NCBI GenBank assembly: GCA_027943335.1
Contig: BSBK01007740.1
Span: forward strand, 161,001 to 225,000
Direction: 5' to 3'
Length of the DNA: 64,000 nt
DNA from: Chamaecyparis obtusa
Taxonomy: Eukaryota > Streptophyta > Pinopsida > Cupressales > Cupressaceae
A program made the position numbers and the translations under genes. The notes under the pieces are model-generated. The model saw nothing but the letters and a program-made list of their open reading frames with translations, made no database searches and was not told the origin of the DNA. Positions 33,991-44,375 of this stretch are shown piece after piece. Numbering within the stretch: position 1 is the stretch's first letter; each line of letters starts with the position of its first letter.

Positions 33991-35309
33991 GAATTTTCAA
34001 GATGACAGTGTACACTAGAAAAGGATTTTTCTTTAGGTTTTGAAATTTTTTTAGATTGTTGGTTGATTTTGATAGCATTGTTTCACAAGTTTTTCGGTCT
34101 AAGTTCTAAAGGTCTGTGTAGCAGTTTGTCTTAGGTTTGTTCATTTTATGTGACCAACTAGCTGCATTAATAGATTTTTATCATGAATTAGGCATGCAAG
34201 ACAACAATCAAGGGAGTTCAAGAAAACAATTATCTTCAAACAATGAGCAAGGGACAAAGAAACCTTGCACATGAACAACAATAGTGACTTATGATTCTAC
34301 TCCCTAAGAATTCTACTTGTGTATGTTCACAAATGTTTTGTATTCATGCACATAGTCCTAGAAAATAAAAATTTGGTTGCACTATGGTTCATAGTAATGG
34401 TCAACTCTGCAACTTTTGCAATCTCAAGAGGGTGAAATCCAATCCAGGTGCACTGGGGTTTTTACACATTCTGAGATTTCTTCTAGAAAGACATTTATAT
34501 AGTGGCTATTGCTACCATGAAAGAAATGGCTATTACCACTTGAGGTTTCATCTACGTGGTTGACCCAATAAAGGGAATGTCCACTACGGTTAACCCTCTC
34601 TAATAAGGAAGACTAAAAAAATGGACCACATGGGTACTTAGTTCAGATTCAAGGGTTTTGAGTTTCTAATGTTTCCCAAAAAGGGAACAGAGCATAATCC
34701 TCTAGCCTCTTCACCTCACCCAAACACAGTAAGAAGATTGATTGACATGCTAAATTGAAACCACCTCACCAAGGTTTGTATGTCAACAACAATGACTACC
34801 GATCTCTCTAAGTGGGACCAAGAGAAAATGTACCATCAAAGATTGAAGACTAAACCAAGTAAGACCATGAGATGATAATAAATCATTCCCTACATATGAG
34901 GGGATCTATCTTCAAGAAGAGCTTCGCATGTAAAATAAGCGAATGAAGCCCACTCTCTCAAGAATGCCACAAATAGTGTTCATAGAGCCTAATTACTATG
35001 TGAAACAGATATGCAAGAAAGAAAATATATATTCTTTGTTTCCTTTAGAGAAAAAAATGAATGTGTGATTTATGAAAGCAAGAAACACTCAAGCTAAACA
35101 TGTGAGAGTTTCATTTTATTTCCCAAAATTGAAATGTTATAGGGATGTAGCGAAATACCTCAGATCCAAAGTAACACACTTAGTATATTTTACCTTATTT
35201 TTATTTTTGTTGAGATTTTCTGTGAGAAAACTTGATCAGAAACAACAAGTATCAATCATTAGCATTAGCTGTCAGTAGAAATCCGAAATCAAAATTTTCA
35301 AAAACTGCT

Positions 35310-35550
35310 CAAAAATATGATACGACTATGCAAAACTAGCATCAAAACTTGTATGAATTTATACACCTTCTCATACCACTTTTCAAAAATGATACGATAA
35401 TGGTTTAGTCCTTATACGGTAATTTAGCTTCCAGATGACACTTCATAACAACACATACAACAATCTAGAATTTCATTTGTCGTACGACAACCAAAGAACT
35501 CTGATATGAATTTCTAAAATGTCGTACAAAATTGTACAAAGAAAAACAAA
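35310..35550. repeat. TACGAC/TCGTA word cluster near the element A primer site
   Basis: GATACGAC, CTTGTATGAA, CTCATACC, GATACGATAA, TTATACGG, GTCGTACGACA and GTCGTACAAA are dispersed over about 220 bases close to the primer-binding site. GTCGTACGAC is a perfect 10-bp palindrome. Confidence 0.6.
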
Positions 35551-35619
35551 TTAAAAATTGAAGCTTTGAATGAAATTGTCAAAAAATTGATATAATCAAA
35601 ATGGAAACCCATTGTAGGA

Positions 35620-35636
35620 CTCCACGGTGGGTACTA
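35620..35636 (-). promoter_or_regulatory. Element A primer-binding site (tRNA-Lys type)
   Basis: On the minus strand TAGTACCCACCGTGGAG follows the LTR end. The complement of the plant tRNA-Lys(CUU) 3' end is TGGCGCCCACCGTGGGG, so 13 of 17 bases agree. Element B has a better copy at 48953-48969. Confidence 0.8.
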
Positions 35637-35844
35637 AAAATGTGCATGTGAGTTTTGTACCTAGCTGTAGACACAACACTTTAGTAAAATATTAGAGGCT
35701 AGCAAATCAAGAAATATGTAAATAAAACAATATAGCTAACTAGGCAATTTGCTGCCTTCTAGTAGGTATGAGTTTGATATTCTCAGAATTGGACCAAGAC
35801 CAGTGACAATGCAATACCTAAACAAAGGATTTAAATGATGAAAG

Positions 35845-37029
35845 TGTTAGAAAGTAAAGTCCACCAAGATAACTAAGAGGGGGGGTGAATCAGTTATCAA
35901 ATGATAATAACTTTTATCAACTTCAATAGCATTAAACCATGTAAGCAATATAATTACCAATCATAGAAAGATATTCATACACAATAACACAATGACACAA
36001 GATATGTTGATTAGGGAACCTCTTGATCAAAGAGTAAACCCCGATGAGAATGATGCCCACAAAAGATGCACTAATATGAATATTCCTTGTGAAAGGATGG
36101 ACTCTATTAGGAGTCTTATGAAATACATTCAGTATATATGAATCCCTATTAGGAGATTTTGAATCTCTGCTAAAAGATTCTAACCCTATTAAGAGTTATG
36201 GAAGACAGAAGGACCCACTGCCCAAACATCTTCAGGGTAAGATCACTAAACACACTATCCAACTGATCTTTGTATTAATCAACATAATAATACCAAAAAA
36301 TTATTGATCTCAACAATATGTTACCTCTTCTCTGACTATGCCAAACTGCACTCACTGCTACACCAGATCTCAATTTCAAATCTATGTACCTCACGTGTCT
36401 TCCTTCACAAATTCACTTTCACAATTCATTAGCTCTTTTCTTCACTTCATACATACATCAATACACATCCACATTACAACAAGGAAATACATTCCTTCCT
36501 TTATACCACACCCAAGTAATTACAAATGAGTCGACATCCAATTACAAAATAAAAGTTTCCACATGCTACATCGACATTACACAAAACTGTCAGCTTCCAA
36601 ATACAATAATTATCCATCCATGTGACCTCAAATTTTGTGTTGTCATCCACATCACTATCAATGTGTCTTCAACTTCCCTTTAACTACTACACAAAACTAG
36701 ATTCCATCCCGATTAGGAGATATCATCTAATTTCCACAAACTACTACTCAGGAACACTTCCTGAATACCCACCAAAATGCTCATAACTTCCATGAATAAA
36801 TGAATTAATGTCTGCACTCTTAACTATAAACATATAACATATCAAAGAGTATATCCTCAACATCGCATAGCTCCAACTGCAATATCCCACATGCGCTAAT
36901 CCAAACAAAGTCTATTTCTCTACAAGTCTTTGGTAGATCATTGTGTTGACATCAATGATAGTCATAGTCATGAATGCAACAACAACTACTATAGAATGGC
37001 TGCCAAACATTCAACAATCATTCCTAACA
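35845..37029 (-). repeat. Copia 2 3' LTR with adjacent polypurine tract
   Basis: 1185-bp repeat (plus strand begins TGTTAGAAAG and ends TTCCTAACA). The minus-strand polypurine tract CCAATGGGGGAGAT lies at 37030-37043, directly before it. TATA-like TATAAA (minus) is at 36500-36505. Confidence 0.92.
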
Positions 37030-37439
37030 ATCTCCCCCATTGGAATTGATGGAAACATAGATGAAAAAACATCCAATGTTCCAAAAATCTAATACTGCTG
37101 CTCTAGAAAAATATTTCAAGTGCTCTTCATCAATCAAATCTAGCTTCATTTTCCTATTCAGATAGTACAAATGGTTTTTTCATGTACACTTCTCCCCCAT
37201 TGACATCAATGATAGAAATCTCATCATTATGTCAATAAAAACTCCAATGTCAAAAGACACTATTCAGAAAATAAATTCACTAGAGTTCTCATGACTCAGC
37301 TCAAATACACATACTCCCCCATAGAGGAAGTACCAACATCCAATCTAGAAGAAAGATAAGGCTCATATACCACTAGATAGATGCAACCAACTACATCACT
37401 TCTCAAAAGTAGGCTAGGGCATAACCCCAAGCATACCTC

Positions 37440-39498
37440 TCAGATACTCAAATGTATCCTAAGGCAAAGGCTTTGTAAATATGTCTTCTATCTGCTCCTT
37501 TGTACTTATGTACTCAAGTCTGACTTCTTCCTCAACAACTTTATCTCTTACTACATGATACTTAATCTCTATATGTTTTGTCTTAGAATGTAATACAGGG
37601 TTCTTAGACATACTAACTATGCTGGTGTTGTCACAATGTATGACAACAGGTTCAACAAACTTTATTCCAATATCCTTCAACATTTTCTTCATCCAAATTA
37701 TTTGGTTACAATTGTTTGCTACTGCTACATATTCTGCTTCTACTGTGCTTTGTGAGATACAATTCTGCTTCTTGCTTAGCCAAGAAACCAATCTTCCTCC
37801 AAGGAAAAATGATCCACCACTGGTGCTCTTCTTATCATCAACACTACCTCCCCAATCAACATCTGTATATGCACATAGGGTAAAATCATTAGATTTTTCA
37901 TACCACAATCCATAGTCCATTGTGCCTCTTAAATATCTTAGTATCCTCTTTATTGCTACATAATGTGATTCTCTAGGTTCAGCTTGAAATCTTGCTACAA
38001 TTCCAACTGAATGTGCTATATCAGGTCTTGTATGAGTCAAGTACTACAATCCTCCAATCATAGATCTGTATTTCTTCTATTCAACTATCGGTGCTTCATT
38101 TGTGCTAGATAATTTATGTCCAATTACCACAGGTGTTCTAACTGGTTTACAGTTCTCCATTCCAAATATTTTCAGCAAGTCATTCAGGTACTTTGTTTGA
38201 CTTACAAAGATACTATCATTGTTCTATGTTATCCATAATCCCAAAAAGTATTTCATATCACCAATCATACTCATTTCAAATTCAGTCTTCATTTCATCAT
38301 CAAATTTGTCACTAGCTTCATCTTCTCCTCCAAAAATAATGTCATCAACAAAAATAACTATAATCAACAAACCGTTTTCAATTTCTTTTGTGTATAGATT
38401 GCTATCATCTGTTCCTTTTGTAAATCCCAACTTTAACAAATAGTTGTCCAATCTTCCATACCAAGTTCTAGGTGCTTTCTTTAGTCCATATAAGGATTTC
38501 TTCAGTTTACATACCATGTATCCTTCTTGAGTCAAAGGAAAACCTTCAGGCTTCTCAATGTAGACTTCTTCTTCCAATTCTCCATTCAGAAATGCTAACT
38601 TTACATCCATCTGATATACTTTGAATTTCTTATAAGCTGCATAAGCCAAAAACATTCTTACTGCTTCAATTCTTGCTACAGGTGCAAAGGTTTCTTCATA
38701 GTCAATTCCTTCTTGCTGTGAGTATCCCTTACATACCAATCTTTCTTTGTTTCTTACTAATTCTCCTTGTTCATTCATCTTGTTCCTAAATACCCATTTA
38801 GTTCTAATAACATTCTTGTCTTTAGGTCTAGGGACCAATTCCCATGTCTTGTTCTTTTTAATCTGATCTAGTTCTTCTTTCATAGCATTAATCCAAATTT
38901 CATCTTCACAAGCTTCACTAGTAGTTTTAGGTTCAATTTGAGAAATCAAACATAACTGTTCTTGTACCTTATTCTGAGTTAGAACTCCTCTTTTAATGCT
39001 TCCAATAATTTTCTCAATAGGATGATTTCTTGATAAATTCTTGTTAGGTGTCACTGTCTTAGATCTTACTTCAGGTGTAGGTTCTTCAATGACTTCACTA
39101 TGGCTTTCATTCAACAAATCATTATCAGTCTCATAAAATAAATCAATAGTTTCAGTGTTAGGTTGAGGATGAGCTTCTCCATCTGATTCATAATCAAGCA
39201 TTCTTTCCAAAATTTTGAACTTTTCATCAATTTTAAGATTTTCGCTTTCAATAATAGTCTTAGTTCTTTTATTGTAACATCTATAGGCTTTGCTTTTCAA
39301 AGAATATCCAAGAAATATACCTTCATCACTTCTAGGATCAAACTTTCCAATATCATCATCTCTTTTTATATAACATTTGCTTCCAAATATTCTAAAATAC
39401 TTAACTGAGGGTGCATGTCCAAACCATAATTCATAGGGTGTCTTGTTTGTTTCTTCTCTGATTTGTACTATGTTCATTGTATATACTGTTGTGTTCAC
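37440..39498 (-). pseudogene. Copia 2 reverse transcriptase and RNase H
   Basis: The longest copia frame in the window (38224-39498, 424 codons) runs from the integrase C-terminal part ([20 protein letters not shown]) into [59 protein letters not shown] and MKYFLGLW, without a stop. RNase H continues at 37459-38040 (HTRPDIAHSVG, CAYTDVDWGG, STSGGSFFLGG, EAEYVA) to IFTKPLP. Between them are TAG codons at Gln positions. The catalytic FVDD is intact. The element lacks a protease, so the polyprotein could not be matured in cis. Confidence 0.9.
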
Positions 39499-40060
39499 AG
39501 CTTCTCTCTAGAATATCTTTGCCAAATCATTCTCAAATAACATAGCTCTTGCTGCTTCAGTCACTAATCTATTTCTTCTTTCTGCAACACCATTTTGTTC
39601 AAGTTTCCTAGGGGCTGAAAACTGTCTCTTAATTCCATTTACTTCACAAAAGGTGCTAAACTCTCTAGAAGTAAATTCTCCATCTCTATCAAATCTCAAA
39701 CATTTAATCTTCATTCCAGATTCATTCTCAACTTTATTCTTAATGATCTTAAAATTATCAAATGCTTCAAACTTTTCTTTAAGAAATGCAATCCACATCA
39801 TTCTTGTAAAATCATCAACAAGAATTATAAAATACCTTTCTCCATAGAATCCTCTAGTCCTGGTAGGACCACTCAAATTTGTATGAACAATCTCTAACTT
39901 TTCTATAGATGTAAACTTCTTGCTGGGAAAAGAACTTCTCTTATGTTTAGCCATCACACATTCTTTACAAATCATGTTAGTAGGCTTCATAATTTTAGGC
40001 AAATCCCTTACTACAATTGTAGTACTCACTTTCACAATTTTGTCAAATTTTATATGACAA
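39499..40060 (-). pseudogene. Copia 2 integrase core
   Basis: The frame at 39508-40035 encodes CKECVMAKHKRSSF, IVHTNLSGPTRTRGFYGERY, KCLRFDRDGEFTSREF and NGVAERRNR. The first catalytic Asp (HTDL in family members) is Asn here. The second Asp and the Glu keep the 35-residue spacing lost in copia 1. A TAG replaces a Trp at 39505-39507, after LAKIF. The N-terminal zinc region is cut by the internal deletion. Confidence 0.87.
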
Positions 40061-40688
40061 AACCTTCTATGTCATAACCAAGTGTCATCAATCTTAGTAA
40101 TTTTGAAGTACAAGGTATAACTTGTTCAATCATCTATGTTGTCTGCTTAAATATAGGAGTCAATGTCCTCAGAATTTTCTATATCACTTCATTCTCTATA
40201 TTTGTTCCTCCACAAGATTTTATGTCTGTAACAATTTCTGACATTCTACCAATATAGCTTCTAACAGATTAATCTTCCATCATTCTTATATCTTCAAATG
40301 CACATATCCAATTATGTAATCTAACTTTCTTTGCACGTTCATCACCTTCAAAAGTAGAGTGTAAAGCTTTCCAAATTTCATAAGATTTTTTCAAACATTT
40401 TACCTGACTGTACTCATTCTCCGAAAGGGCTATCAAAAGTGCTTCTTTTGCAAGTATGTTACACATGAATAGATCTCTCTCATCACTAGTACATGTTTCA
40501 AGATTTTCTTCTTCAATGATAGTCTTATCATTCTTTGTAATCAACCAATAACCTGGTCATAAACACAGTAGGTGTGTCTTCATCTTTTCTTTCCAGCTAT
40601 CAAAATTTACTCCATCAAACTTAGGGCTTTCTTTTCTAAAATTTTCCATGGATCTCCTTAAGCTGTTAAACTTCTTTTTCAAGGACCT
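40061..40688 (-). pseudogene. Copia 2 gag remnant
   Basis: Minus-strand frame 40269-40544 encodes ITKNDKTIIEEENLETCTSD, ERDLFMCNILAKEALLIAL and SYEIWKALHSTFEGDERAKK, aligned residue by residue with copia 1. The expected ATG after the primer site reads AGG here. Stops interrupt near 40266, 40210 and 40136; the last is a TAG identical to that in copia 1 at 10823. Just after MIEQVIPCT the sequence jumps, by deletion, into TAAGATTGATGAC of the integrase region. Confidence 0.87.
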
Positions 40689-40703
40689 GCTACTCCGATA
40701 CCA
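40689..40703 (-). promoter_or_regulatory. Copia 2 primer-binding site (initiator tRNA-Met type)
   Basis: On the minus strand TGGTATCGGAGTAGC lies two bases inside the 5' LTR, equal to the copia 1 site except at two positions. Confidence 0.85.
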
Positions 40704-40705
40704 AT

Positions 40706-41895
40706 TGTTAGAAAGTAAAGTCCACCAAGATAACTAAGAGGGGGGGTGGTGAATTAGTTATTAAATGATTATAACTTTTATCAACTTCAACAACATTAAA
40801 CCATGTAAGCAATATAATTACCAACCATAGAAAGATATTCATACACAATAACACAATGACACAAGATATGTTGACTAGGGAACCTCTTGATCAAAGAGTA
40901 AACCCCGGTGGGAATGATGCCGACAAAAGATGCACTAATATAAATATTCCTTGTGAAAGGATAGATTATATTAGAAGTCTTATGAAATACATTCAATACA
41001 TATGAATTCCTGTTAGGAGATTTTGAATCCCTGCTAAAAGATTCTAACCCTATTAAGAGTTATGGAAGACAGAAGGATCCACTGCCCAAATAGCTTCAGG
41101 GTAAGATCACTAAACACACTGTCCAACTAATATTTGTATTACTAAATATAATAATACCAAAAGATTACTGGTCTCATCAATATGTTATCTCTTCTTTGAC
41201 TATGCCAAACCGCACTCACTGCTACACCAGATCTCAATTTCAGATCTTTGTACCTCGCATGTCTTCCTTCACAAATTCACTTTCACAATTCATTAGCTCT
41301 TTTCTTCACTTCATGTATACATCAATACACATCCACATTACAACAAGGAAAAACATTCCTTACTTTATACCACACTCAAGTAAATACAAATGAGTCAGCA
41401 TCCAATTACAAAATAAAAGTTTCCACACGCTACATCAAAATTACACAAAATTGTCGGCTTCCAAATACAATAACTCTCCATCCGTGTGACCTCAAAGTTT
41501 GCATTGTAATTCTCATCACTATCAATGTGTCTTCAACTTCCCTTTAACTATGCAAAACTAGATTCCATCCCGATTAGGAGATATCATCTGATTTCCACAA
41601 ACCGCTAGTCAGGAACACTGCCTGAATACTGCTTCCACCAAAATGCTCATAAGCTCCATGAATAAATGAATTACTATCTATGCTCTTAACCATATACATA
41701 TAACATATCAAAGAGCATATCCTCAACATCACATAGCTCCAACTACAATATCCCACGTGCGCTAATCCAAACACTGTCTGCTTCTCTGCAAGTCTCTGGT
41801 AGATCACTGTGTTGACATCAATGAAAATCATAGTCATGAATGCAACAAAAACTGCTACAGAATGGTTGCCAAACATTCAGCATTCATTCCTAACA
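40706..41895 (-). repeat. Copia 2 5' LTR
   Basis: 1190-bp repeat matching 35845-37029. Minus-strand TATA motif at 41364-41369, and a run of seven G (plus strand) next to the 3' end at about 40740. Confidence 0.92.
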
Positions 41896-42961
41896 GAAAG
41901 CAATGGAAATATGGATGTAGATTAATTTATGTTTTTGGATTTTTCTATGCAATATGATGAAAAATTGATATGAAACCCGATCTAAAATTGAAATGAATGC
42001 AATTTAATCTATCAATGCTATGAAAATGGATTAAAACAATGAATTGCAAAAATCTCACAATTGCCTATTCGCAAGAGCTCGATTCTCCAAGTAATTGAAA
42101 GCGCAGTTGAAGGATGTAAGAAGGATCTTTTGTGAAGGGTTGAGCCTTGTTTATATAGAAATTCAAGATTTTTGAAAGCTCATGGAAAGACAAAAATCTA
42201 TCCCTGATTAACTCAGATTGATTGTTGAGTTATCAGGAAAATAGAATTAGTTAACTCACAAAATCATGCAAAATCAGCTTTTTAACTCAAATTGGAAGTT
42301 TAGATCACTTTTTATTTCAAAATAGATGTTGAGTTGAAAAAGATAACAAATTGAATTGATTTATTGATTTAGATTTTAACTGCTTATCTGAATGTGCATG
42401 TATAATTATAAATTAGTTTAATAATTCAGTGCATGGATAATTATGAATTAATTTAATAATTCAAATGAATTATCATCAACTTAACTGATTTTTGAATTAA
42501 AACAATTGATTTATGAGTTAATCAATTATTTAATCAAACTTTATTCCAAAACTATATCACTAAATTTGACAACTGGATTTAATCAATTAAATAAGAATTT
42601 AATCAATTATTTGTAGGATTTTTGATTTATTGTCAAAATTAAATAATATTAATTAGGAATAAATAGAATTAAATCTAATTAAATGATTAAGTGGAAGAAT
42701 TAAATTAATTAATCAAATATTCAACATATTCAATTAATTAACTTTAGGATAAATAATATCATTTATCACCACATAATATTCAATTAAAGATAATTAGGAT
42801 AGATTAGGAATATTCCCCGATGCAAAATTGAGATTAGATCGATTAGGGTTTTGATGATTTGATGCACAAATATGTCTTTGGTTAAGACTTTTGTGTCAAT
42901 TTCGATTGATTTGTTGATGTAGGAGGTCAATGGTCCTATTGCCCATTTTTGGGGTATTACA

Positions 42962-43386
42962 GCAGGTGGTTGTCATCTAAAAAAATCCATAAAGAAGATA
43001 TTAAATATTGGAAGAGAAAAAATCATCATCTAATGTGTGAAATGCAAAAGCATCTACCTTCAACTTTTTTCAATGCACAAGAACACTACCTCATACACCA
43101 AGTTGAGGAGATTGAATTGTGTGGACCTATACACAATAGGTCAATGTGGATGGTTAAGAGGTACTTGAAATTTTTGAAGGCTTTGGTTCGACAAAGAACA
43201 TGTCCTGAGGGTTCTATACTTGAGGGATATATGGTATACCAGACTATGGTATACATTACTTAATATCTTTCTAATTTTATAGCAAAGATCCATGTAGATC
43301 ACATTTGGGATCCCAACCCCATTAACAAATTTGAAGGGGAGTACTTTCTGGAGAAAGATAGATTGAAGAAAGTGAGAGGTAATTAT
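42962..43386 (+). pseudogene. CACTA transposase gene, DUF4218-like exon
   Basis: Continuation of the CACTA gene downstream of element A. The frame 42949-43263 from about 42967 gives RWLSSKKIHKEDIKYWKRKN, MQKHLPSTFFNAQEHYLIHQ, VEEIELCGPIHNRSMWMVKR, YLKFLKALVRQR and CPEGSILEGY, the signature order of DUF4218 in plant TNP2 proteins (HLPIHL...GPVQYRWMYPFERF in others). After a stop at 43261 further coding (DHIWDPNPINKFEGEYFLEK) leads to the element B insertion. Confidence 0.8.
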
Positions 43387-44375
43387 TGTAATACCCCAAA
43401 AATGGGCTATAGGTTCATTAATCTCCTATATCGACACATCGAATGAAATTGATACAAAAGTCCTAACCTAAGGCACATCTTCACATCGAAATCCTAATTG
43501 ATTTTATCTTAATTATGCATTAGGGAATATTTCCTAAATATTCCTAATTTATCTAATTATCTTTAATTAAATATTATTTGGCGATAAATGATATTATTTA
43601 TCCTATAGTTGATTAATTGAATATGATAAATATTCAATTAATTAATTAAATTCTGCCACTTAATTATTTAATTAGATTTAATTGCATTTATTCTTAATTA
43701 ATATTGTTTTTATTTTGACAATAAATCAATTCCTACAAATAATTAATTGGATATTTATTTAATTGATTTAAAATCAAAGTTGTCAAATCTAATGATTTAA
43801 TTGGAATAAAGTTTGATTTAATAATTGATTAACCCATAAATCAATTATTTTAATTTTAAAATCAGTTAAGTAGAAAATAAATCACTTTATTTATTAAATT
43901 AATTCATATTAAATCATGCACAATCACAAAAGCAGTCAACTTTAAAATAATTGTTAATTTCAATTTGTAAACTTTCTAAAACTCAACATCTGATGATGAG
44001 TTGAAAAAGACAACTAAAACTCTATTTTGAAATAAAAAACTACGTTTGCATGATTTTATCAATTAAATATTCTTAATTTCTTGTTAACTCAAAAATCAAC
44101 TTGAGTTTATCAAGAGTGATTTATGACTTTTCTCTTGCATCCTCAAAGCCCTGGATTTCTATAAAATCAAGGCTCAGCTCTTCACAATCAACACCTCAAA
44201 ATAACATCCTCACTCTAGCGAATTTGTGACTGAAGAATCAATCTTTTGCGAATCAACGCTATTGTGAGATTTTCATTTATTGTTTTGAGCATTCATAGTT
44301 TCATATCATAGATTTTTATATGCATTCATAGCATTTCTTAGATTAAATTTGCATTCAAACTCAATTTCATACATT

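Larger units (their letters stand above)
33381..35619 (-). other. Element A leader (between primer site and gag)
   Basis: About 2.2 kb without a credible reading frame. The segment at about 34190-34740 aligns in reverse with 50300-50900 of element B, including CAACCACGTGGATG-like and GGTAGCAA words, so the leader is a conserved part of the family. Two clusters of TCGTAYGA-like words lie at 33815-33990 and 35310-35550. The 178-bp tandem array of element B is absent. Confidence 0.65.
35845..41895 (-). mobile_element. Ty1/copia retrotransposon 2 (6051 bp, internally deleted)
   Basis: Same family as copia 1, opposite orientation. The duplication GAAAG lies at 35840-35844 and 41896-41900, and the unoccupied site is present at 8806-8810. 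LTRs are 1185 and 1190 bp. About 870 bases corresponding to copia 1 positions from about 10854 to 11723 (end of gag with zinc knuckle, protease, start of the integrase zinc region) are missing. Integrase and RT frames are better preserved than in copia 1. Confidence 0.93.
8607..42961 (-). mobile_element. Tat/Ogre-like Ty3/gypsy element A (complete, nested-into)
   Basis: It is bounded by LTRs that begin TGTAATACCCC (minus strand) and end ...CACGTACA/CATGCACA, with flanking GTAGG (8602-8606) and GCAGG (42962-42966) as a TSD with one difference. Subtracting the two copias and chromovirus C with their duplications leaves about 15.35 kb, a normal size for Tat/Ogre elements. On the minus strand the order is LTR, tRNA-Lys primer site, 2.2-kb leader, gag, protease, RT, RNase H, a second RNase H, integrase, 3.4-kb 3' noncoding region, polypurine tract, LTR. 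The extra RNase H and the order place it in the Tat lineage. All frames are broken. Confidence 0.85.
35641..42961 (-). repeat. Element A 5' LTR, interrupted by copia 2
   Basis: After removing copia 2 and one TSD copy, about 1265 bp remain, matching the 3' LTR at 8607-16707. A 35-bp tandem duplication (42394-42428, 42429-42463) is present only here. The uninterrupted TATA region (minus TTTCTATATAAAC, plus 42150-42160) marks the empty site for copia 1. Confidence 0.88.

Noticed and set aside
8607..42961. The 8.6-16.7 kb and 35.6-43.0 kb regions as a segmental duplication carrying a copia
   Set aside because: The copias are in opposite orientation, have different target duplications (TTTAT, GAAAG) and sit at different LTR positions, so they are independent insertions into the two LTRs of one element.
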